This document shows, in pieces, positions 27,303 to 36,216 of a stretch of 64,000 nt of DNA. The position numbers were made by a program, and so were the translations under genes. The notes beneath the pieces were generated by a model. It had not been told where the DNA came from. It searched no databases and saw only the letters and a program-made list of their open reading frames with translations. Origin of the DNA: an uncultured Pelagibacteraceae bacterium (GTDB lineage: Bacteria; Pseudomonadota; Alphaproteobacteria; Pelagibacterales; Pelagibacteraceae); NCBI GenBank assembly GCA_902567785.1, contig CACFOR010000003.1, positions 85,001 to 149,000 on the forward strand, given 5' to 3'. Each line of letters begins with the position of its first letter. The stretch's first letter is position 1.

Positions 27303-28538
27303 TTATTTAATATGTGGTTCAGGAAGAGGAATGATAAATTTTCCTCCATTTTTTATATATTGAGATTTGGAAAGAAAAAATTTCTTATAATTCCACGAAA
27401 GTAGTATTGAAAAATCAATTTCTTTTTTAAGGAAATTTTTATCGCTTATAATCTTTATATGTGTTCCTGGAGTATATTTTCCTATTTTTTTTGTATTATT
27501 TTCTGAAGCAAACTGAATAATTTTTTTGTTAAGATTTAAACAATTTAGAAGCGTGTTTCCCTTTGAGGAAGCAGTAAAACAACCAATTTTAAAACCACTA
27601 TCATATTTTGTATATATAATTTTTTTTATTTTTTTAATTTTATCTTGAGTTTTTTTTTCAAAAAAATTGTATTTATAAATTTTTTTTATCCCCCAAGCTT
27701 TTTCATATTTAATTTGTTTTGTGATCTTATTTGATACTCTATATGTTGAAATATTTTTTGATAAAAATAACCTTATTGCTGGGCCAGATGCTCCTAAGTT
27801 TAATTTTTCAAAATTAACTATTTTTATGTCAAATTTTTTAAAAAGATATTCCAATGGCGTTAAAGCAAAATAGGATAAATGTTCGTGATATATTAAATCA
27901 AATAAACCTTTATTGATCATATCTAAAAGATATGGAAATTCTATTACTATCAAACTTTTTTTATCAATTATATTCGATAACCCTTTTGCAAATTCGTTTA
28001 AGTTATCTATTTGTGCCAACACATTAGTTATAGTAATGATTTTAGGTTTTGAATATTTTTTTAAATAATTTTTTGAAGTTTTATAATTAAAAAAATTATT
28101 TATTAATTTTATTCTTTTTTGAGTAATATGCTTTGAAGCATCCGAAGGTTCTACTCCTATTACCTTATTAAAATTTTTAGGATAATGATTTAGTAATATT
28201 CCATCATTACAACCAATATCCAATACTGTGTCTTTAGGAAGAACGTTATAATTTTTCACAAGTTTCCTTACTAATTTATTGTAATGGTTTGAAAGTGCTT
28301 TGGATGAAGAAGAAAGATAATCGTATTTGCTAAATATAAATTTTGTATTTGGAACTATAGACAATTGACTTAAGCCACATTTTTTGCACACCACAATTTT
28401 TAAAGGAAATTTTTTTTCTTTTTTTATGTCACTATGATTTAAGAAAGAATTTGAAAATGGTTGTTTTCCTAAATCAAGATAAGCGTTTAAATTCTTTGAA
28501 AAACAAATACGACAACGTTTTAAAATATCATTTCTCAT
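27303..28538 (-). CDS. NDP-sugar C-methyltransferase-like protein
   Basis: This 411-residue protein has the three-part layout of deoxysugar C-methyltransferases. An N-terminal zinc-binding region (CRICFSKNLNAYLDLGKQPF and CKKCGLSQLS) comes first, then a SAM domain (DTVLDIGCNDGILLNHYPKN near residue 100). A C-terminal domain follows with IGCFTASSKGNTLLNCLNL and the late FILLSWNY-type segment. Family members methylate C3 of TDP/CDP-4-keto sugars. The CDP-keto-sugar genes at 21619-24331 could supply the substrate, giving a branched sugar. Confidence 0.82.
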   Translation of the reverse strand: MRNDILKRCRICFSKNLNAYLDLGKQPFSNSFLNHSDIKKEKKFPLKIVVCKKCGLSQLSIVPNTKFIFSKYDYLSSSSKALSNHYNKLVRKLVKNYNVLPKDTVLDIGCNDGILLNHYPKNFNKVIGVEPSDASKHITQKRIKLINNFFNYKTSKNYLKKYSKPKIITITNVLAQIDNLNEFAKGLSNIIDKKSLIVIEFPYLLDMINKGLFDLIYHEHLSYFALTPLEYLFKKFDIKIVNFEKLNLGASGPAIRLFLSKNISTYRVSNKITKQIKYEKAWGIKKIYKYNFFEKKTQDKIKKIKKIIYTKYDSGFKIGCFTASSKGNTLLNCLNLNKKIIQFASENNTKKIGKYTPGTHIKIISDKNFLKKEIDFSILLSWNYKKFFLSKSQYIKNGGKFIIPLPEPHIK

Positions 28539-28605
28539 AAAAAATTGATATTAGCGAAAAATATTGGAATAAAAAGTAATTTTTGTTTATACCTCTTATA
28601 ACGAA

Positions 28606-29784
28606 ATGATTAATAGAAATTTTATCTGCATTATTGGCGGTACAGGTCATGTTGGAGCTCCATTAGGTTTAGCTTTAAGTTCTAAAGGTTATCATGTGAC
28701 TCTCGTAGACAAGAATCAAAAAAATATTAGAAAAATTAATAATGGTGTCATGCCATTTGTAGAAGATGGTTGTGCAAAATTGTTAAAAAAAATGGTTTAT
28801 AAGAAAAAAATTTTTGCAACTTCAAAGCTAAGTGAAGTTAAAAAATCAAAATATATTATTGTATGCATAGGTACACCTATTAACAAAAAGTTTCGACCTA
28901 ACTTAAAAAGCTTTTTAAGTTTTTTTTATGATCTTAAAAAATATTTAAACAAAGAACATATAATAATAATCAGAAGCTCAATTTATCCAGGTGTATGTAA
29001 TAAAGTTTTTAATATTGTTAAAAGTCGATGCAAAAACATCAGTTATTGTCCCGAAAGAATTGCTCAAGGAAAATCGTTAACTGAATTGCCAAAGCTTTCC
29101 CAGATTGTTTCTGGAGAAAATCGCAAGGCTATATTTGAATCTGAAAAAATATTTAAAAAAATTAGCAAGAAAATAATTCATACAAAAATTGTAGAGGCAG
29201 AACTTATAAAGTTGTTTTCTAATGCCTACAGATATATTAATTTTTCTATATCAAATCAATTTTATTTAATATCAAAAAGCCAAGGGTTAGATTTTTTTAA
29301 AATTAGAAATATTATGAGAGATAATTATAGTAGAAATATTGATATACCTTCAGCTGGTTTTACAGCTGGCCCATGTTTGCTTAAAGATACTATGCAACTA
29401 TCATCATTCAATAATCATAAATTTCCATTATTTCGTTCAGCTATGTCTATAAATGAAAGTTTGCCACAATTTATAATTAATAAATTAAACGAGAAGTACA
29501 ATTTGAAGAAAAAAACAGTTGGTATTTTAGGTTTGTCCTTCAAGGCAGAAAATGACGATATAAGGGATTCTTTATCAATCAAGTTATTAAAAAAATTAAA
29601 ATCTAAAAAAATTAAAACACTTCAATCAGATGAATATTATAAAAATGAAGAAAACATTGATAAAAATACATTAATTAGAAAATCAGACATAATAATCATA
29701 GGAACGCCACATAAGGCTTATAAAAATTTAAAGATAAAAAAGAAAAAAGTATTAGTTGATATTTGGGGTCTTATAAAAAAATAA
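28606..29784 (+). CDS. UDP-glucose/GDP-mannose/UDP-ManNAc dehydrogenase family
   Basis: This 392-residue NAD-dependent enzyme has CIIGGTGHVGAPLGLALSSK (Rossmann), the middle-domain SYCPERIAQGKSLTELP, the catalytic cysteine in FTAGPCLLKDT, and a C-terminal domain beginning KKKTVGILGLSFKAENDDIR. It oxidises the C6 alcohol of a UDP-sugar to an acid. The YCPERI form and shorter length are closer to UDP-ManNAc/GlcNAc dehydrogenases than to UDP-glucose dehydrogenase, but this is not decisive. Confidence 0.83.
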   Translation: MINRNFICIIGGTGHVGAPLGLALSSKGYHVTLVDKNQKNIRKINNGVMPFVEDGCAKLLKKMVYKKKIFATSKLSEVKKSKYIIVCIGTPINKKFRPNLKSFLSFFYDLKKYLNKEHIIIIRSSIYPGVCNKVFNIVKSRCKNISYCPERIAQGKSLTELPKLSQIVSGENRKAIFESEKIFKKISKKIIHTKIVEAELIKLFSNAYRYINFSISNQFYLISKSQGLDFFKIRNIMRDNYSRNIDIPSAGFTAGPCLLKDTMQLSSFNNHKFPLFRSAMSINESLPQFIINKLNEKYNLKKKTVGILGLSFKAENDDIRDSLSIKLLKKLKSKKIKTLQSDEYYKNEENIDKNTLIRKSDIIIIGTPHKAYKNLKIKKKKVLVDIWGLIKK

Positions 29785-29785
29785 T

Positions 29786-30727
29786 ATGAAAAAAAAAACA
29801 TATCTTATAACGGGTGGAACGGGTTTCATCGGTTCCAATATAAGCAGATTTTTAGTTGAAAAAGGTTATGATGTAAAAATTTTTGATAATAATTCTCGAG
29901 GTAGCATAAAAAAAATAAAAAAATTTAAAAAAAAAATAAAATTTATTAAAGGGGATATTAGAAATAAAAAATTAGTTGATAAGGCATTAAAAAAAACTGA
30001 TGTAGTTATACATTTAGCTTATGTTAATGGAACAAAATATTTTTATAGTAAACCGGTTGTTGTACTTGATATAGCAATAAAAGGAATGATCAATATTATT
30101 GATGGTTGCATCAAGAATAAAGTAAAAGAATTATATCTGGCTTCTAGTTCTGAAGTTTATCAAACACCAAAAAAAATTCCTACTGATGAAAAGGAACCTT
30201 TAAAAATTCCGAATATTTTTAATCCACGATATTCATACGGAGGAGGAAAAATATTATCCGAATTAATGGGAATTCATTATGGCAAGAAACATTTTAAAAA
30301 ATTGATAATATTTAGACCACATAATGTTTATGGAGCAAATATGGGAAATGAACATGTTGTTCCTCAATTTATTAATAGATTTAAATCTCTAAAAGGAAAA
30401 AAATTTCAAATTCAAGGCACAGGAAACGAAATAAGGTCTTTTATTTATATAGAGGATTTTTTAAGCGCTTTTAATATAATGTTAAGGCGCGGAAAACATT
30501 TAAATATATATAATATTGGCACTAGTGAAAAAACTAAGATTAAAGAATTAGCATATAAATTAAGTAGAATTTTAAAAAAGAGTATTACGATAAAGAAAAC
30601 ACGATTATCAAAAGGAAGTACTAAAATAAGGGTTCCTAATATTAATAAAATAAAAAAACTAGGGTTTGTGCCAAGATTTAATTTAGACAAGGGTTTAAAA
30701 AAGACTTTAGAAATTAATTATTCCTAA
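29786..30727 (+). CDS. NAD-dependent epimerase/dehydratase (extended SDR)
   Basis: This 313-residue protein starts 1 nt after the dehydrogenase. YLITGGTGFIGSNISRFL is the cofactor loop, LASSSEVYQTPKKIPTDE the Ser/Thr part of the active site, YSYGGGKILSE the YxxxK, and FRPHNVYGANMGNEHVVP the substrate loop. Given the upstream sugar dehydrogenase, epimerisation or decarboxylation of a uronic-acid nucleotide is a reasonable guess. The exact sugar is unknown. Confidence 0.83.
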   Translation: MKKKTYLITGGTGFIGSNISRFLVEKGYDVKIFDNNSRGSIKKIKKFKKKIKFIKGDIRNKKLVDKALKKTDVVIHLAYVNGTKYFYSKPVVVLDIAIKGMINIIDGCIKNKVKELYLASSSEVYQTPKKIPTDEKEPLKIPNIFNPRYSYGGGKILSELMGIHYGKKHFKKLIIFRPHNVYGANMGNEHVVPQFINRFKSLKGKKFQIQGTGNEIRSFIYIEDFLSAFNIMLRRGKHLNIYNIGTSEKTKIKELAYKLSRILKKSITIKKTRLSKGSTKIRVPNINKIKKLGFVPRFNLDKGLKKTLEINYS

Positions 30728-30728
30728 G

Positions 30729-31988
30729 ATGATTTTTGAAAGATACAATTTTCTTAAAAAAAAAGAAATATATATATTATATTTTCTAGTACTGTTTTCT
30801 ATTCTTATAAGAATACCTGTAATTTTAATATATGGAGATTCAAGTTTGGAATATGAATGGAAAACTTTAGTCGAAAATTTAATTGAATATAAACAATTAG
30901 GATGGAAAAATTGTGAATTTTCTTACTCAGTTACCCAAGTTTGTCTCGAGGAAGGATTTATATTACCAAATTTATGGATGCCTCCATTGTATGCTTATTA
31001 TCTATATTTTTTTACATTTTTTAATTTTAGTGAACAAAATTACATACTAGCTATATTATTATCACAAGTTTTTTTAACTTCTATTTCTGTAGCTATATTT
31101 TATAAAGTAAATAAGTTTTTTTTTTCAAATAAATTAAGTCTATTGGGTTCATTAATATTTTCACTTTTTCCTTTATATCTTTATGCAAGTGGACAAATTT
31201 CTTCGATTTCTTTGCAAGTATTTTTAACAGTTTTGTTCATTTATTTTTTTTTACAATTAATAGAAAAAAAAAATATTTTTTCAATTTTATTCTTTTCTAT
31301 ATCTGCAGGATTACTTATTCTTCTTAGGGGTGAATTTTATGCAATACTAATCCTAACCTTATTTTATTTGTTTTTTTTAAAGTATGATTTTAAGAAAATT
31401 CTATTAATAATCTTAATTTCTTCCATTACTTTTTCACCATATTTAATTAGAAATATTTTAGTTTTCGAAAAAGTTACGATGATGAAATCATTCGGTTATA
31501 ATCTTTGGAAAGGAAATCATCCCGATGCTATAAAAAAAAAACTAGTAGTAGGATCAGAAATAGTTGATGAAGATTTCCAAAATAAATTAGATAAAGTACC
31601 AAGAGATAAATATTTAAGATTTAATTTTGATAAACTTTTTCTAGATAAGGCAATTAATAATTTTAAAGAAAATCCAAAAGAGCATTTGCTTTTAATTCTC
31701 AGAAAAGCCATATCGTATTTATTAATTGATTTAAATTTTTCAGATCCAAAGTATTACCACCCGCTACATTATCTACCTGTATTATTAATAGGAATAACAA
31801 CACTTGCTGGAATGTTAGTATCAAATAAAAAATCACATAAATTAAATTATCTTATTCTAATATTTTTTGCTTATATTTTTATTTTTTCTTTAGTATCAAT
31901 TCTTCCAAGATACAAATTAATTATTCTTCCAATACAGATAATTTTTACAAACGTATTCATTAATAAATTTAAAAAACGATATGAATAA
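30729..31988 (+). CDS. Polytopic glycosyltransferase family 39-like membrane protein
   Basis: This 419-residue protein has about nine to eleven hydrophobic helices. The first extracytoplasmic loop begins around YGDSSLEYEWKTLVEN and carries the acidic residues expected for GT-C enzymes (ArnT/PMT-like). GT-C transferases use polyprenyl-phosphate sugars on the periplasmic side. It starts 1 nt after the epimerase stop and overlaps the next GT2 gene by 8 nt. The family match rests on topology and general look rather than on a specific motif. Confidence 0.7.
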   Translation: MIFERYNFLKKKEIYILYFLVLFSILIRIPVILIYGDSSLEYEWKTLVENLIEYKQLGWKNCEFSYSVTQVCLEEGFILPNLWMPPLYAYYLYFFTFFNFSEQNYILAILLSQVFLTSISVAIFYKVNKFFFSNKLSLLGSLIFSLFPLYLYASGQISSISLQVFLTVLFIYFFLQLIEKKNIFSILFFSISAGLLILLRGEFYAILILTLFYLFFLKYDFKKILLIILISSITFSPYLIRNILVFEKVTMMKSFGYNLWKGNHPDAIKKKLVVGSEIVDEDFQNKLDKVPRDKYLRFNFDKLFLDKAINNFKENPKEHLLLILRKAISYLLIDLNFSDPKYYHPLHYLPVLLIGITTLAGMLVSNKKSHKLNYLILIFFAYIFIFSLVSILPRYKLIILPIQIIFTNVFINKFKKRYE

Positions 31989-32769
31989 AAAACTTTCCTT
32001 AGATGAAAACAGTCAGCCAACCGTTGATGTTATTTTGCCAAATTATAATAAGGCTGAATTTATAGAGGCGGCTATAGAATCAGTAACAATGCAAACTTAT
32101 AATAATTGGCAAATGTATATTATAGACGATTGCTCCAAAGATGATTCTTGGTCAATTATCAAAAAATTCTCAAATTTCGATAATATAACTCAAATAAAAC
32201 TAGCTAAAAATATGGGACCTTCTTTTTGCAGAAATTATGCTATGAGAATATCTAAATCTAAGTATATATCTTTTATAGATTCAGATGATACTTGGGAAGT
32301 TTTTAAATTAGAGAAACAAATAAAATTTATGGTAAAAAATAATTTTAATTTTACGTACTCTGATTACATTCCTTTTTTTGAAATAAATGGAAAAAAAAAG
32401 TTTAAAACAAAAACTAATATAAGAAGTTTTTTTGAATTTAATTCATTCATAAAAAATTCCTCAATAAATACATCAACAATGATAATTAAAAGGACAATAT
32501 TAAAAACTCATAGATTCAAAAAAATTAAGCTTATGGAAGATTATTTATTTAAATGCCAATTATTTAAAGATAATAATATTGCTAGGAAATTTGATGAAAA
32601 TTTAGCTTCTTACAGAATTTTAAATAAATCGCGATCTAGTCAAAAAATTAAAAATATTTTTTGGCTTTGGCACATAAACAAAAATTATAATAAATTAAAC
32701 TTTTTAAGAAATTTTATGTCAATAGTGTGTATTTGTATTAATTCGATAAAAAAATATGGTTTTAAATAA
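31981..32769 (+). CDS. Glycosyltransferase family 2
   Basis: This 262-residue GT-A enzyme shows VDVILPNYNKAEFIEAAIES at the start, YISFIDSDDTWEVFKLEKQI as the metal motif and KKIKLMEDYLFKCQLF as the catalytic-base region. It overlaps genes on both sides (8 nt before, 14 nt after), a mark of tight translational coupling. It transfers one sugar to a growing glycan. Substrate not predictable. Confidence 0.86.
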   Translation: MNKKLSLDENSQPTVDVILPNYNKAEFIEAAIESVTMQTYNNWQMYIIDDCSKDDSWSIIKKFSNFDNITQIKLAKNMGPSFCRNYAMRISKSKYISFIDSDDTWEVFKLEKQIKFMVKNNFNFTYSDYIPFFEINGKKKFKTKTNIRSFFEFNSFIKNSSINTSTMIIKRTILKTHRFKKIKLMEDYLFKCQLFKDNNIARKFDENLASYRILNKSRSSQKIKNIFWLWHINKNYNKLNFLRNFMSIVCICINSIKKYGFK

Positions 32770-33817
32770 TTTTATTTTAGGATTTTTATTAGTTGTTTTT
32801 GGTTTATTTTTTTATAAGTATTTATTATTAATTTTAAATAAATATAAACCAGAATTATTAATTGATGATGAATTTTCTAAACCCCAGGCTTTTCACGAAT
32901 CTTCAGTATCAATAACCGGAGGAGTATGTATATTTCTTTCGTTATTAGTAATTTATTTTGATTTTTTACTATTTAAAAATATATTTTTTTCTGAATATCT
33001 TTCTTTTTGCACTTTATTTTTTATATTAGGTTTTATAGATGATTTACGAATAAGCATTAAACCAATCATCAGGCTTCTTTTAATGGCGATATTTTTAATC
33101 GTACTAGTTGAATATAATAATTTTTACATAGAAAGAACAGGGATAGAATTTTTAAATAATTGGTTAAAAAATTCAAAATTTATTTCTATATTTTTTGTTA
33201 GTTTATGTTTTTTATTTATTATAAATGGAGCCAATTTGATTGATGGATATAATGGTTTATTAGGATTTCATTCTTTAATCATTTTAACAAATTTATTATT
33301 AGTTAATTATTTTAATGCTAATAATGAATTAGCTACATTATTATTTTTTTCAATTCTTATATTAATAACTTTTCTTATTTTTAATTTTCCCAGAGCTAAA
33401 GTTTTTCTTGGCGATGGAGGGTCTTATCTTCTAGGTACTTTTATTGCTATATCTACAATAAAAACTAGTATATTAAATCCACAAATATCACCTTTTTATT
33501 TTTGTATATTACTATTTTATTTATTTTTTGAAGTATTTTTTTCATTTTTTAGAAAATTATTAAAAGAAAAAAAACCACCCATTCATCCAGATGAAAAACA
33601 TTTACATATGCTTTTGTATAAAATTTTGTTAGCAAAAAACAAAGATAGATTAAAAAGCAACTACCAGGTATCTATAATTATAAATTTAGTTTATTTAACA
33701 TTTATCATTCCCGCAATTTTAATGATGAAGAACGGTATGTTTTGCAAATATTATTCTATATTGCTTTTTATTTTTTATTTCATTTCATATAAAAATGCTT
33801 ATGCAAAAACTAAATAA
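32756..33817 (+). CDS. WecA/MraY-family undecaprenyl-phosphate sugar-1-phosphate transferase
   Basis: This 353-residue membrane protein has about ten helices and the family motifs: FILGFIDDLRISIKP, ANLIDGYNGLLG, VFLGDGGSYLLG and the cytoplasmic HPDEKHLHMLLYK. It starts a repeat unit by moving a HexNAc-1-phosphate from UDP-sugar to undecaprenyl phosphate. It is the only initiating transferase seen in the region, so the products of several neighbouring glycosyltransferases may be built on it. Confidence 0.88.
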   Translation: MVLNNFILGFLLVVFGLFFYKYLLLILNKYKPELLIDDEFSKPQAFHESSVSITGGVCIFLSLLVIYFDFLLFKNIFFSEYLSFCTLFFILGFIDDLRISIKPIIRLLLMAIFLIVLVEYNNFYIERTGIEFLNNWLKNSKFISIFFVSLCFLFIINGANLIDGYNGLLGFHSLIILTNLLLVNYFNANNELATLLFFSILILITFLIFNFPRAKVFLGDGGSYLLGTFIAISTIKTSILNPQISPFYFCILLFYLFFEVFFSFFRKLLKEKKPPIHPDEKHLHMLLYKILLAKNKDRLKSNYQVSIIINLVYLTFIIPAILMMKNGMFCKYYSILLFIFYFISYKNAYAKTK

Positions 33818-34847
33818 TAATTTTCAGTCTTCAAATAAAGATTTAATTATAATAAATAACGAAAAAATTTTTAAAGAGAACAGCAATTTTTATTGTGACA
33901 ATCTAGATTTAAAAATCCTTCCCGAAGGATTGGATCGCCATTATAGAGTAGAATATATAGTAAGAAACTCAAATACAAAAGGAAATCAAAAAATTAATTT
34001 AAAAAATATAAAGATTGCGTCAAATATTTTTAAATTTATATATTTTATTCTTAAAACTTTTAAAATTCCCAACGCAACTTATTTGATAGTCTGCATAACT
34101 CCATATACTTTTTTTTCATTTTTATTTTTATTTTTATTCAGAAAAAAAGTTTTTGTTTATTTATTTAGTAGTGGACACGAAGAATATAAACATATTTTGG
34201 GAAGTTGGTTTGTTTGGATTTATCATATTATGTATAAAGTAGTCACGTCTTATTCAAAGGTTATCGTTTGTCACGAGAGATTATTTGATAAAAACAAATC
34301 TAATCTTGTTTATATATCAAGATTAGATGATGAATGGTTAAAAAATCAAAAAGAAGCACCATTGGATAAGATCAGATTGTTATATGTTGGAAGAATGAGT
34401 CGTGAAAAAGGTATATTTGATTTTTTAAATATCTTTGATCAGTTAAAAGAGGACATTTGGTTTTCTATAGTCGGTAATTCAAAAAATGAAAAAATTTCAA
34501 ATAATAATATTAAATTATTAGGTTATGTTGCTGATCCAAAATCGCTTATTGATATTTATGATCAACACAATATTATGATTTTACCTTCTTTCACTGAGGC
34601 CACGCCCTACGTTGTGGACGAATCATTGTCTAGAAATAGACCAGTAATAATATTTGAAGATATAAATTATATAGTAAGGGATAAAAGAGGAATTTTTATT
34701 TCCAAAAGAGACAAGGATTCATTTTTAAGCACAGCAAAATATATTATGGATAACTATCAAGAAATACAAAAAGATATGAAAAAAAATATTCTGCCTACAA
34801 AAAATAGTATGATAAAAGAAATTTCTGAAATTATTAAAAAAAAATGA
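33795..34847 (+). CDS. Glycosyltransferase family 4 (GT-B)
   Basis: This 350-residue protein has RLLYVGRMSREKGIFDFLNI in the C-terminal domain, then NIKLLGYVADPKSLIDIY and IMILPSFTEATPYVVDESLS, the usual GT4 donor site with its E-x7-E-type end. A hydrophobic patch around residues 100-115 suggests membrane contact. It overlaps the WecA-like gene by 23 nt and the next SDR by 4 nt. A later in-frame Met at residue 3 is an alternative start. Confidence 0.85.
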   Translation: MLMQKLNNNFQSSNKDLIIINNEKIFKENSNFYCDNLDLKILPEGLDRHYRVEYIVRNSNTKGNQKINLKNIKIASNIFKFIYFILKTFKIPNATYLIVCITPYTFFSFLFLFLFRKKVFVYLFSSGHEEYKHILGSWFVWIYHIMYKVVTSYSKVIVCHERLFDKNKSNLVYISRLDDEWLKNQKEAPLDKIRLLYVGRMSREKGIFDFLNIFDQLKEDIWFSIVGNSKNEKISNNNIKLLGYVADPKSLIDIYDQHNIMILPSFTEATPYVVDESLSRNRPVIIFEDINYIVRDKRGIFISKRDKDSFLSTAKYIMDNYQEIQKDMKKNILPTKNSMIKEISEIIKKK

Positions 34848-35773
34848 AAAAAGGAAAATATTTAATAACAGGTTGCGCAGGTTTTATTGGATCAAATTTG
34901 GTAAAAAATCTTTACAAAAAATACGATTTGATTTTGGTAGATGATCTTTCTGAAGGTACACAAAAAAATTTACCGAAGAATTTAAGAAAAAAATTAATTA
35001 AAAAAAAAATACAAGATTTAGAAAAAATAAATACTAAAAAATTAAGTGGAATTTTTCATCTTGCTGCCCAGGCTTCAGTTCCTTTATCATTGGAAAAATT
35101 TTATAAAAGCACGTCTAATAATCTTTTAAGTACAATGAAAGTTTTCGAAATTTCAAAAAAATATCAAGCACCAATAGTATATGCATCTTCCTCAGCTATT
35201 TATGGAAATTTGTCACTTGGTAACGATCAAATTAAAAAATTTTCTATATTATCTCCCTATGCACAAGACAAATTGACTATGGAAAATTATGCACAAATGT
35301 CTTTCAAAATTTTTAGAATATCCTCAGTAGGCTTAAGATTATTTAATGTTTATGGACCCGGACAAAATCCTAACGGTCCTTATGCGGCAGTTATACCAAT
35401 TTTTATTAATAGAATGTTAAAAAATCTTTCAGTTACAATAAATGGAGGTTATCAAACCAGAGATTTTATTTTTGTAGAAGATGTGGTGGATGTAATGAAA
35501 AGATCAATGAAAAAAATACAAAAAAGAAAAGTCTGTAAATATTTTAATTTAGGGACAGGCAAATCGGTAAAAATTAATGTTTTATTTAATTTAATTAGAA
35601 AAATTATTGGTGCTAATCCAAGATTAATAAGAAAAAGATTAGAAAAACATGACCCAAAAAGATCTTTAGGTACGCTCAATGCGATGAGTAGTTTTCTTAA
35701 TATAAATAAAAAAAATTTTATAAAAATTGAAAATGGATTAATTAAAACTATAAAACACATAAGGGGTGTGTAG
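34844..35773 (+). CDS. NAD-dependent epimerase/dehydratase, UDP-glucose 4-epimerase-like
   Basis: This 309-residue extended SDR has KYLITGCAGFIGSNLVKNLY, HLAAQASVPLSLEKF, ASSSAIYGN and the catalytic SPYAQDKLTMENYA (YxxxK). It continues with GLRLFNVYGPGQNPNGPYAA as in UDP-GlcNAc/glucose 4-epimerases. It is the last surface-sugar gene before the rRNA side. Its TAG stop (35771-35773) lies inside the tRNA-Val gene, which begins at 35764. Confidence 0.86.
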   Translation: MKKGKYLITGCAGFIGSNLVKNLYKKYDLILVDDLSEGTQKNLPKNLRKKLIKKKIQDLEKINTKKLSGIFHLAAQASVPLSLEKFYKSTSNNLLSTMKVFEISKKYQAPIVYASSSAIYGNLSLGNDQIKKFSILSPYAQDKLTMENYAQMSFKIFRISSVGLRLFNVYGPGQNPNGPYAAVIPIFINRMLKNLSVTINGGYQTRDFIFVEDVVDVMKRSMKKIQKRKVCKYFNLGTGKSVKINVLFNLIRKIIGANPRLIRKRLEKHDPKRSLGTLNAMSSFLNINKKNFIKIENGLIKTIKHIRGV

Positions 35774-35838
35774 TTCAGTGGTAGAACGCTACGTTGACAT
35801 CGTAGAGGTCATAAGTTCAATTCTTATCACACCCACCA
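35764..35838 (+). tRNA. tRNA-Val (anticodon GAC), CCA encoded
   Basis: A full cloverleaf can be drawn: acceptor GGGTGTG (35764-35770) with CACACCC (35828-35834), D-stem GTTC/GAAC, anticodon stem CTACG/CGTAG with loop TTGACAT (anticodon GAC at 35796-35798), T-loop GTTCAATTC, discriminator A and encoded CCA (35836-35838). It overlaps the end of the preceding epimerase gene by 10 nt. It marks the edge between the variable surface-sugar region and the core rRNA side. Confidence 0.95.
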
Positions 35839-35954
35839 TTTTTTGATTTAAAAAATAAAATTTTTTAACGAAGGTTGTTGAAATAGCTAAATCCAAAGAA
35901 GATATTAAGCTAATTTACTATTTACAAAAAACTTTAATAAATATATACCCTACT

Positions 35955-36070
35955 AGCCGGTGATTATTGCGAAGGGGCCATACCCGATTCCATTCCGAAC
36001 TCGGAAGTCAAGCCCTTCAGCGCCGATGGTACTTTGTCTTAAGACATGGAAGAGTAGGACGTCGCCGGCA
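35955..36070 (+). rRNA. rrf: 5S ribosomal RNA
   Basis: About 115 nt with closing helix GCCGGTGA (35956) to TCGCCGGC (36062-36069), the loop segment CCCGATTCCATTCCGAACTC and the late GGAAGAGTAGG, all standard for 5S rRNA. It stands alone, with no 23S gene upstream in the window, which matches the known split of the rRNA genes around HVR2 in SAR11. A short run of T follows and may end transcription. Confidence 0.95.
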
Positions 36071-36090
36071 TAAATTTTTTTTATTGTATT

Positions 36091-36216
36091 ATGAAAGTTG
36101 TTAGTTCGCTTAAATCACATAAGAATAGGGATCTGAATTCGAAACTCGTCAGACGAAGAGGACGCGTATACATTATTAATAAGAAAAATCCAAAATATAA
36201 AGTTAGACAGAGATAA
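36091..36216 (+). CDS. rpmJ: 50S ribosomal protein L36, zinc-free type
   Basis: This 41-residue protein begins [20 protein letters not shown] and ends [12 protein letters not shown]. It has the length and pattern of the alphaproteobacterial/YkgO form of L36, in which the four zinc-binding residues of the classic protein are missing (no cysteine at all). It sits 20 nt after 5S rRNA, and its stop overlaps the pntA start by 1 nt (TAATG). Confidence 0.93.
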   Translation: MKVVSSLKSHKNRDLNSKLVRRRGRVYIINKKNPKYKVRQR

